Part shown: one piece after another, positions 43,980-50,637 of the stretch
How positions within the stretch are numbered: position 1 is the first letter of the stretch
Layout of the letters: the number at the start of each line of letters is the position of its first letter
Assembly (NCBI GenBank): GCA_017303975.1
Contig: JAFLBG010000025.1
Location: forward strand, 1 to 50,637
DNA from: Bacteroidota bacterium
GTDB lineage: Bacteria; Bacteroidota; Bacteroidia; JAFLBG01
Direction: 5' to 3'
Length of the DNA: 50,637 nucleotides
Program-made: the position numbers and the translations under genes
The notes under the pieces: model-generated
The model's database searches: none
What the model was told of the DNA's origin: nothing
Seen by the model: the letters and a program-made list of their open reading frames with translations, nothing else

Positions 43980-44930
43980 ATGTCAGATAAAATATTGGTA
44001 ATAGGCTCTTCCGGGCAGATTGGTACAGAGTTAGTAGATAATTTACGTATTAGCTATGGCGCAGAAAATGTTATAGCATCGGATGTTAAGTCTGCGGACA
44101 CTAACACAGATGGGCTTTACGAGCAATTAGATGTATTGGACAAAGTACGAATGTTGGATGTTGTAAAAAAACATGGAGTTACTGAAATATATGTATTGGC
44201 CGCACTATTATCGGCTACTGCCGAAAAAAATCCGATGTTTGCTTGGAAATTAAACATGGATGGCCTATTTAACGTGTTAGATCTGGCAAAAGAGGGACAC
44301 ATTAAAAAAATATATTGGCCTAGCTCTATTGCGGTTTTTGGCCCTAACACCCCTAAACAAAATACGCCTCAATTTACCATCATGGAACCAAGCACTGTGT
44401 ATGGAGTAAGCAAACAAGCGGGTGAACGCTGGTGCGAATATTATTTTACGAAGTACAATGTAGACGTGCGCAGTTTGCGCTATCCAGGCTTAATAGGCTG
44501 GAAATCGGCTCCGGGGGGAGGAACTACAGACTACGCTGTTCATATTTATCATGAAGCGCTTAAAAACAATACGTACGAATGTTTTTTGAGCGAAAATACA
44601 GCCTTACCAATGATGTATATGCCCGATGCCATTCGTGCAACCATTAGCCTGATGCAGGCAGATGCAAGCAACGTAAAAATTCGGTCGGCTTACAACTTGT
44701 CAGGAATAAGCTTTACTCCTAAGCAAATTGCACTAGAAATTACAAAACATATTCCAAATTTTACCATAACCTACAAGCCTGATTTTAGACAGGCAATAGC
44801 AGAGAGCTGGCCACAAAGCATTGATGATGTAAGAGCCAGAGAGGATTGGGGCTGGAAACCGGCTTTTGATTTAACTTCTATGACAGCCGAAATGATTAGT
44901 TGTTTAAAAAAACTGTTAATAACTCATTGA
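43980..44930 (+). CDS. tdh: L-threonine 3-dehydrogenase, SDR type
   Basis: 316 residues. It oxidises L-threonine to 2-amino-3-ketobutyrate with NAD+. The Rossmann motif VIGSSGQIGTELV is at the N-terminus, the catalytic Tyr-Lys in VYGVSKQAGERW, and the substrate-loop signatures 'PQFTIMEPSTVYG', 'RSLRYPGLIGWKSAPGGGTT' and 'LPMMYMPDAIRATI' match the extended-SDR TDH found in Bacteroidetes rather than the zinc-dependent form. Related UDP-sugar epimerases lack these segments. It diverges from trhO. No kbl gene is adjacent. Confidence 0.9.
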   Translation: MSDKILVIGSSGQIGTELVDNLRISYGAENVIASDVKSADTNTDGLYEQLDVLDKVRMLDVVKKHGVTEIYVLAALLSATAEKNPMFAWKLNMDGLFNVLDLAKEGHIKKIYWPSSIAVFGPNTPKQNTPQFTIMEPSTVYGVSKQAGERWCEYYFTKYNVDVRSLRYPGLIGWKSAPGGGTTDYAVHIYHEALKNNTYECFLSENTALPMMYMPDAIRATISLMQADASNVKIRSAYNLSGISFTPKQIALEITKHIPNFTITYKPDFRQAIAESWPQSIDDVRAREDWGWKPAFDLTSMTAEMISCLKKLLITH

Positions 44931-44960
44931 CAGCAACAACTTTCCTTTAAATTATTCGTA

Positions 44961-44968
44961 TAAATTTG
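44961..44968 (+). promoter_or_regulatory. Bacteroidetes -7 promoter element (TAAATTTG)
   Basis: TAAATTTG, an exact TAnnTTTG match 17 nt before the ATG at 44986. No -33 TTG at 19-21 bp, so it is weak evidence on its own. Confidence 0.4.
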
Positions 44969-44985
44969 TCCAATATTGTATTTTT

Positions 44986-45876
44986 ATGCCAATGTGTAAA
45001 CGGCTTATTCTATTATTTGTAATACTATCTAATCTTGTTATGGCTCAATCATTTGAGATCTACAAGAAAGATACTATTAACAAATTAGACTCAGAAGGCA
45101 AAAAACACGGATTTTGGATATTTTTTGGCAGAATGAAAAAGCTACCCGGCTATGCAGATGATCAAAAAGTAGAAGAAGGGAAATTTTCTGAAAGCAAAAA
45201 AATAGGATTGTGGAAGGAGTATTTTGCTAACGGAAATATAAAAAATAAGATTCCTTACGAAAATGGTCGTCCTAGCGGATATGCGGTAATTTACCATGAA
45301 AACGGAAAAATTTATGAAGAAGGATTGTGGAAGAATAATAGATGGATAGGCGATTATAAGTTGTATTACGATAATGGGCAAGTAGCGCAAGAGTTTAAGT
45401 TTAACACCTCCGGAAAGCGCGAAGGACCACAAAAATATTATTACGAAAATGGTCAGGTAATGATTGAGGGTAGTTGGCAAGAAGGAAAGGAAGCCGGGCT
45501 ATTAAAGGAATATCACGAAAACGGGGATATTAAAGCAGAGAAGTATTTTAATGGCGGTGCTATAGATCCAGCAAAAACAAAAACATACGAACCTAAAAAA
45601 CCTATTGTAAAAGAAGATCCACCACCTCCTGCAGAGTCGCCAAAGGTGGTTCCAAAGCCGGAAGAGAAACCAAATTTACCAAATCAAATATTTACAGGCG
45701 AGGGTCAGTGGACATTATACAATAAGAATAAACAAATATCTAAGGATGGCTTTTTCCATAAGGGAAGATTGGTTAATGGTAAGGTTTATTTTTATAGCGA
45801 AGACGGAATTTTAATTCGTATAGCTGTGTATAAGGATGGCGGATATGTTGGAGATGCCGTAATCGAGGATAAATAG
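44986..45876 (+). CDS. MORN/YwqK-type repeat protein, exported
   Basis: 296 residues. A signal peptide (about 3-21, CKRLILLFVILSNLVMAQS) is followed by six or so 'Y.ENG....G.W..G...G.....Y..G' units (MORN_2/YwqK-type), for example KEYFANGNIKNKIPYENG and YYENGQVMIEGSWQEGKE. A Pro/Glu/Lys-rich linker (about 205-230) precedes a final pair of units. Such proteins are common exported Bacteroidetes proteins; their role is usually unknown. A second Met two codons downstream is an equally possible start. Confidence 0.82.
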   Translation: MPMCKRLILLFVILSNLVMAQSFEIYKKDTINKLDSEGKKHGFWIFFGRMKKLPGYADDQKVEEGKFSESKKIGLWKEYFANGNIKNKIPYENGRPSGYAVIYHENGKIYEEGLWKNNRWIGDYKLYYDNGQVAQEFKFNTSGKREGPQKYYYENGQVMIEGSWQEGKEAGLLKEYHENGDIKAEKYFNGGAIDPAKTKTYEPKKPIVKEDPPPPAESPKVVPKPEEKPNLPNQIFTGEGQWTLYNKNKQISKDGFFHKGRLVNGKVYFYSEDGILIRIAVYKDGGYVGDAVIEDK

Positions 45877-45900
45877 ACTCCTCTGTCTATTTTATTTTTT
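45871..45900 (+). terminator. Intrinsic terminator after the MORN-type gene
   Basis: AAATAGAC (45871-45878) and GTCTATTT (45885-45892) form an 8-bp stem with loop TCCTCT, followed by a T-rich tail. The stem includes the stop codon of the gene. It is AT-rich and short, so only moderately strong. Confidence 0.5.
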
Positions 45901-45969
45901 CAGTTAAAAATTTTTTGAGTAATACAGATTTGAAGATAATTTGTATTTTAACCTACAATCAATTATTGT

Positions 45970-47439
45970 ATGAGTCAACCACTTTATATTTACAACACAC
46001 TTACACGAAAAAAAGAAGAGTTTAAGCCAATTACACCCCCATTTGTAGGGATGTATGTGTGCGGGCCAACAGTATATAGCGATGTGCATTTAGGTAATTG
46101 CCGCACATTTATTTCGTTCGATTTAATTTACAGATACCTATTGCACTTAGGTTATAAAGTACGCTATGTGCGTAATATAACCGATGCAGGGCATTTGGAA
46201 GGCGATAGAGATGAAGGAGATGATAAATTTGCAAAAAAGGCTAGGTTAGAGCAATTAGAGCCTATGGAGATTGTACAACGCTACACGGTTGGATTTCATA
46301 AAGTAATGGCTCAGTTTAACACCATGCCTCCTAGCATTGAACCAACCGCAACAGGGCATATTGTAGAGCAAATTGAAATGACAAAAAAAATAATTGCGAA
46401 TGGATATGCCTATGAAGTAAATGGCACGGTTTATTTTGATGTGGAGAAATTTGCAAAAGAACAAGATTATGGAATACTAACAAATAGAAAGTTAGAGGAT
46501 TTGCTTTCGGGCACAAGAGCATTGGATGGCCAAGATGAAAAGCGTGGAGCATTGGACTTTGCATTGTGGATAAAAGCAAAGCCCGAACATATTATGCGCT
46601 GGCCATCGCCATGGGGCGAAGGATTCCCGGGGTGGCACATTGAATGCAGCGCTATGAGTAAAAAATATTTGGGCAACACCTTTGATATACACGGAGGAGG
46701 GATGGATTTAGCAGCAACGCATCATACCAATGAAATTGCACAATCGCACGGTTGTAATCAATGCGCCCCTGTTAATTATTGGATGCATACCAATATGCTT
46801 ACTGTGAATGGTGCAAGAATGGGAAAATCTGCGGGAAATAGTTTTTTGCCGGACGAATTATTTGCAGGTACACACCCCCTGCTAGATAAAGGCTATTCGC
46901 CAATGGCAGTTAAATTTTTTATGCTACAAACACATTACCGCAGCACCTTGGATTTCTCTAATCAAGCACTGCAAGCTTCAGAGAAAGGATTTGAGCGATT
47001 AATGGCAAGTGTGGAAACATTAAAAAATTTAAAAGCGGCTGCATCGTCATCGGTTGATGTTAAAAAGTTGAAAGCAGCTTGTTACGAAGCTATGAACGAT
47101 GATTTTAACAGCCCCGTTTTAATTGCTAATTTATTTGATGGAGTTAAAATGATTAATTCCGTTCAAGCCGGTACAGAAACCATATCACATGCGGATTTGG
47201 AAGAGATAAAAAAACTATACAATGATTTTATATTTTCTATTTTAGGTTTGTATCAAGAAGATAAAAAACAAAATACAAAACTTGCAGATGATTTGATGCA
47301 TGTAGTGCTGGAGATACGGCAGACTGCAAAAAACAAGAAAGATTTTGCTACATCTGATTTTATTCGTGATGAATTAGCAAAGCTTTCTATTTCGATAAAA
47401 GATACGAAGGAAGGTGCTAAATGGAGTGTAGAGGGTTGA
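45970..47439 (+). CDS. cysS: Cysteinyl-tRNA synthetase
   Basis: 489 residues, class I synthetase. CGPTVYSDVHLGNCRTF contains the zinc-ligand Cys and the HIGH-type HLGN motif. Further zinc ligands are Cys in HIECSAM and the His/Glu in HHTNEIAQS. The KMSKS-type loop reads RMGKSAGN. Other fixed parts are RYVRNITDAGHL, 'WPSPWGEGFPGWHIEC' and the C-terminal DALR-like helical domain. It attaches Cys to tRNA(Cys). It is the first gene of a run with the TMTC-like gene, separated by a 78-bp gap with a small hairpin. Confidence 0.96.
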   Translation: MSQPLYIYNTLTRKKEEFKPITPPFVGMYVCGPTVYSDVHLGNCRTFISFDLIYRYLLHLGYKVRYVRNITDAGHLEGDRDEGDDKFAKKARLEQLEPMEIVQRYTVGFHKVMAQFNTMPPSIEPTATGHIVEQIEMTKKIIANGYAYEVNGTVYFDVEKFAKEQDYGILTNRKLEDLLSGTRALDGQDEKRGALDFALWIKAKPEHIMRWPSPWGEGFPGWHIECSAMSKKYLGNTFDIHGGGMDLAATHHTNEIAQSHGCNQCAPVNYWMHTNMLTVNGARMGKSAGNSFLPDELFAGTHPLLDKGYSPMAVKFFMLQTHYRSTLDFSNQALQASEKGFERLMASVETLKNLKAAASSSVDVKKLKAACYEAMNDDFNSPVLIANLFDGVKMINSVQAGTETISHADLEEIKKLYNDFIFSILGLYQEDKKQNTKLADDLMHVVLEIRQTAKNKKDFATSDFIRDELAKLSISIKDTKEGAKWSVEG

Positions 47440-47517
47440 AATTATTGAAATCTTTACTCAAATTGTAATTCTTGTTTTCACAAGAATCACAAAAAAAAGT
47501 TTTTATATTTTTCTAAT

Positions 47518-49488
47518 TTGAAATCAAAAACTAAAATAGTAGAACCCAAAAACATTATAGAAGAATCCAGTAATTGGCCTGTTTATATTTTCCTTTTTCT
47601 TTTTGGATTTTTGTTGTATGCCAATACCATACCTAATGAGTATGCACTGGATGATGTAGCAGTCATACAACAAAATAAATTTACAAAGCAGGGTATTGCT
47701 GGCATTCCGGAAATGCTTACCACCTTTTATTGGCAGGGATTTTGGGATTTGAATGCCGGATTGTATCGCCCTTTATCGCTTATTACATTTGCACTTGATT
47801 ATCAATTTTTTGGTGAAAATCCCCACGTGAGTCATTTTGTAAATGTAGTATTGTATGCATTTACATTGGTTTTACTTTTTGTTTTCCTGAATAAATTTTT
47901 CAAGGGCAATAAATTTTTGTTGAGTTTATTTACTACAGTATTATTTGCAGCACACCCGATACATACCGAGGTTATTGCCAATATTAAAAGTAGAGACGAG
48001 CTATTGTGTTTTCTATTTTTCTTGCTGAGTGCAATTCAGTTTTTTGTGTACTTAGACAATTTGAAAACAAAGCAACTTGTTTACTCGTTGATTTTTTATT
48101 TTTTAGCGCTGTTCTCAAAGGAAGGCGCAATAGTCTTTTTAGGCATTTTCCCTTTGTTGATGTACTATTATTCAAGTACAAATGCGAAGCAAATACTTGT
48201 TAAGGTTTTACCCTATGCTTTTATAGCACTTGTATTTATTGCTATTCACGAGGTTGTAATCAAGAGCGCTGCTACTCCTAAAATAACGTATTCGTTCTTA
48301 GATAATGGGTTGGTGGCGGCTCCCAATTACATAAGCAGGATGGCAACTGCAATTTATATGATGGGAAAATATTTATTGTTATTGATTTTTCCGCATCCAT
48401 TATCGTACGATTATTCATTCAATGAAATTCCAGCCACTTCATTTTCAAATCTGAAAGTGCTTGTAACTGTTGTATTGTATGGCTTTTTTATTTTTTATGC
48501 ACTAAAAAACATGCAACGGAAAGGTATTGTTGCTTTTGCAATTCTATTCTTTTTAATAACCATTTCACTTACGTCAAATATTTTTATGCTGATTGGAGCA
48601 ACTATGGGAGAGCGTTTTTTGTATGTGCCCTCCTTGAGCTTTTGTTTGCTAATAGCAATGGGTATTATAAGCGCATTCAAATTAAAAGAAACACAATCTT
48701 TGTCGGATGTACTTAAATTAAATAAAGCAGCACTGGCTCTCATTGTTTTACTGTTGGTGGGCTACTCAAGCAAAACTATTTCCAGAAATTTTGATTGGAA
48801 GGATAATTATACATTATTTACAAAAGATGTTTTTGCAACTCCGGGGAGCTCCAGAACTCAATACAATTACGGAACAGTATTATTAAATACCAAAGCAGCA
48901 AATGAGCAGGACACTCTAAAAAAGAATTTGATACTAGATGCAGCAATTAAGGCATTACTTCGTTCGACTAAAATTGATTCACTTTCGCCTGGTGCATTTT
49001 TAAATTTAGCAAGTGCGTATTATACTCGAAAAAAATATGCAGATGCTGCTAATGCTGCGATTATGTGTCTTCAAAGGGACGCTAATGAAGTAAAAGCAAA
49101 TTCTATTTTAGGGAATGCACAGTACAGATTAGGTAATTTTGATGAGGCTATTAAAAATTTGAATATCTGTATTGATAAAAAATTTGTTTCAGATGAGACT
49201 TATAATTTTTTAGGTGGCTCCTATTTTAGCAAACAAGATTTCCCGAATGCAATTGTTGCTTTTAAAAAAGGGTTGGAATACAATTCAAAAAATACAGGCG
49301 TGATTCTTAATTTGGGTGCGGCCTATGGGATGATAAGAGATTTTGACAATGCAATAGCAACCTTTAAATTAGGAATAAAAATAGACCCAAAAAACAAACA
49401 GTTTTATACTTACACAGCACTTACCTATCAAAATATGGGGATGCTAGATAGTGCAGTTGTATATCAAAATAAAACAGTACTGCGATAA
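47518..49488 (+). CDS. TMTC-like membrane glycosyltransferase with C-terminal TPR repeats
   Basis: 656 residues. About ten membrane helices (20 to 410) are followed by a TPR region (about 450-650) with repeated 'A...FLNLASAYY.RKKYADA' type helices. Two features match protein O-mannosyltransferase-like TMTC proteins: the acidic loop NEYALDDVAVIQQNKF after helix 1, and HPIHTEVIANIKSRDELLCF, the DUF1736-type signature. It is probably a lipid-sugar-dependent protein glycosyltransferase; the target is unknown. There is no upstream ATG; the TTG at 47518 is the best start. Confidence 0.82.
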   Translation: MKSKTKIVEPKNIIEESSNWPVYIFLFLFGFLLYANTIPNEYALDDVAVIQQNKFTKQGIAGIPEMLTTFYWQGFWDLNAGLYRPLSLITFALDYQFFGENPHVSHFVNVVLYAFTLVLLFVFLNKFFKGNKFLLSLFTTVLFAAHPIHTEVIANIKSRDELLCFLFFLLSAIQFFVYLDNLKTKQLVYSLIFYFLALFSKEGAIVFLGIFPLLMYYYSSTNAKQILVKVLPYAFIALVFIAIHEVVIKSAATPKITYSFLDNGLVAAPNYISRMATAIYMMGKYLLLLIFPHPLSYDYSFNEIPATSFSNLKVLVTVVLYGFFIFYALKNMQRKGIVAFAILFFLITISLTSNIFMLIGATMGERFLYVPSLSFCLLIAMGIISAFKLKETQSLSDVLKLNKAALALIVLLLVGYSSKTISRNFDWKDNYTLFTKDVFATPGSSRTQYNYGTVLLNTKAANEQDTLKKNLILDAAIKALLRSTKIDSLSPGAFLNLASAYYTRKKYADAANAAIMCLQRDANEVKANSILGNAQYRLGNFDEAIKNLNICIDKKFVSDETYNFLGGSYFSKQDFPNAIVAFKKGLEYNSKNTGVILNLGAAYGMIRDFDNAIATFKLGIKIDPKNKQFYTYTALTYQNMGMLDSAVVYQNKTVLR

Positions 49489-49504
49489 AAGCCCAAAATA
49501 AAAT

Positions 49505-50637
49505 TTACTCGACAGTAACCGACTTCGCCAAATTCCTTGGTTGGTCTACATTACAGCCACGCATTACGGCAATGTGGTATGATAACAATTGAAGCGGAAC
49601 TACAGAAATTAAAGGAACCAATATTTCGTCTGTCTCCGGAATTTCAATGGTGTAATCCGCTAACTCTTTTACAATTTTATCGCCTTCGGTAACAACTGCT
49701 ATTAATCTGCCTTTGCGTGCTTTTACTTCTTGTATGTTGCTCACTACCTTTTCGTAGGATGCTCCTTTTGTAGCAATAACAACCACCGGCATTTCCTCGT
49801 CTATCAAGGCTATTGGACCATGTTTCATTTCGGCAGCAGGATAGCCTTCTGCATGTATGTAAGATATTTCTTTTAATTTTAAAGCGCCTTCTAATGCAAC
49901 AGGGAAGCTGTATCCACGACCCAAGTACAAGAAGTTGCGGGCATCTTTAAATATATCGGAAATATATTTTATCAAATCGTTTGTCTTAAGCACTTTCTCT
50001 ACTTTTTCCGGAATAGATTCTAACTCGCTTATTAACTGGCGGTATCTTGATTCGGAGATTGTGCCTTTCTTGTAGCCTATTCGCAGCGACATTAACGTAA
50101 GTACTGTCACTTGCGCTGTAAATGCTTTGGTTGATGCCACACCAATTTCCGGACCGGCATGTGTGTACGAGCCGGCATGAGTTGTACGTGCAATAGAAGA
50201 TCCTACTACATTACAAATTCCAATGATTGTTGCTCCTTTTGATTTTGCCAATTCTAATGCCGCCAAGGTATCTGCAGTCTCTCCAGATTGTGATATCGCA
50301 ATAACAACATCGTCTTCGTATATAACAGGGTTTCTGTATCTAAACTCTGATGCGTACTCTACCTCAACAGGTATTCGCGCCAAATCTTCTATTAAATACT
50401 CTGCCACCAAACCCGCATGCCAAGAGGTTCCGCAGGCAACTATCAAAATTCTTTTTGCGTTTATTATTTTTTGCTCATACTCTGCAATACCACCCAAGGT
50501 TACAACACCTTGCTGAGAGCTCAATCTCCCTCTCATGCTATCTTTAATAGAACGGGGCTGCTCGTATATCTCCTTTAACATAAAGTGAGGAAAGCCACCC
50601 TTTTCTATGGCTTCGAGTTGTACTTCTAACTCATGTA
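49505..50637 (-). CDS. glmS: Glutamine--fructose-6-phosphate aminotransferase, C-terminal part (runs off the right edge)
   Basis: Partial. The stop is at 49505, and the frame stays open to base 50637 (about 377 codons visible, including EKGGFPHFMLKEIYEQP before the internal Met at 50581). That Met is not a start. The visible part is the tail of the N-terminal glutaminase half plus two SIS domains: 'IVACGTSWHAGLVAEYLIED', 'AISQSGETADTLAAL', and the C-terminal 'GPIALIDEEMPVVVIA', ending in QPRNLAKSVTVE, the signature end of GlmS. GlmS makes glucosamine 6-phosphate for peptidoglycan and lipid A. It converges on the TMTC-like gene with a 16-bp gap. Confidence 0.95.
   Translation of the reverse strand, partial: HELEVQLEAIEKGGFPHFMLKEIYEQPRSIKDSMRGRLSSQQGVVTLGGIAEYEQKIINAKRILIVACGTSWHAGLVAEYLIEDLARIPVEVEYASEFRYRNPVIYEDDVVIAISQSGETADTLAALELAKSKGATIIGICNVVGSSIARTTHAGSYTHAGPEIGVASTKAFTAQVTVLTLMSLRIGYKKGTISESRYRQLISELESIPEKVEKVLKTNDLIKYISDIFKDARNFLYLGRGYSFPVALEGALKLKEISYIHAEGYPAAEMKHGPIALIDEEMPVVVIATKGASYEKVVSNIQEVKARKGRLIAVVTEGDKIVKELADYTIEIPETDEILVPLISVVPLQLLSYHIAVMRGCNVDQPRNLAKSVTVE

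Noticed and set aside
47468-47487. Hairpin ATTCTTG/CAAGAAT before the TMTC-like gene as a terminator of cysS
   Set aside because: It is followed by an A-run on the plus strand, not T, so it does not fit an intrinsic terminator; it could at most be a leader structure.

Overview
The window looks like chromosomal DNA of a Bacteroidota (Bacteroidetes) bacterium. It is AT-rich. It encodes a SprB-repeat surface protein ending in the gliding-motility/type IX secretion C-terminal domain, a trypsin-like protease with a type IX sorting tail, two DUF4369/TlpA-type lipoproteins, an SDR-type threonine dehydrogenase and a Gram-negative lipid A gene (lpxK). Several genes have the Bacteroidetes sigma-factor -7 element TAnnTTTG, in four cases with a TTG-type -33 element. 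I see no IS element, prophage, CRISPR array or rRNA operon. Gene density is high, and most genes are housekeeping.

Layout. At 1-91 there is a truncated minus-strand signal-peptide start, then a CBS-domain gene (minus) and pdxJ (plus). From 1.7 to 16.2 kb nearly everything is on the minus strand: the SprB-repeat giant, a TlpA-like lipoprotein, gatB, lpxK, a HEPN/MNT toxin-antitoxin pair, the 2-oxoglutarate dehydrogenase E2 and E1 genes, and a membrane glycosyltransferase-like gene. From 16.3 to 24.4 kb come a second TlpA-like lipoprotein without a CXXC, a [2Fe-2S] ferredoxin, a dispersed palindromic repeat, a GDPD phosphodiesterase, small unknown genes, a cytochrome c/copper-monooxygenase fusion with tdk, rsmI and corA. 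From 24.5 to 31.9 kb come a secreted two-repeat protein, a histidine kinase/response regulator pair, a vWA-like membrane protein with fabG, an outer-membrane-like protein and an RsuA/RluE-type pseudouridine synthase.

From 31.9 to 35.4 kb a plus-strand operon joins pyrimidine salvage genes (udk and a PyrR-like phosphoribosyltransferase) to surface-polysaccharide and wall genes (DegT aminotransferase, initiating sugar transferase, NlpC/P60 peptidase). From 35.4 to 42.4 kb come a secreted trypsin-like protease, shikimate kinase, tRNA-Lys(TTT), a universal stress protein, a SixA-like phosphatase, an MltD-type lytic transglycosylase, gatA and tatA. From 42.9 kb to the end come trhO, tdh, a MORN-type protein, cysS, a TMTC-like TPR glycosyltransferase and the 3' part of glmS, which runs off the right edge.

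The most interesting feature is the 475-bp gap between tatA and trhO. It contains two tandem minus-strand cassettes exactly 200 bp apart. Each has its own Bacteroidetes promoter (TTGAC, 17 bp, TATATTTG), a transcribed segment of about 120 nt without a meaningful ORF, and an intrinsic terminator whose hairpin is capped by a cUACGg tetraloop. The few differences between the copies fall almost entirely in one central hairpin and leave a 7-bp stem intact. I read this as a duplicated, apparently undescribed small-RNA gene.
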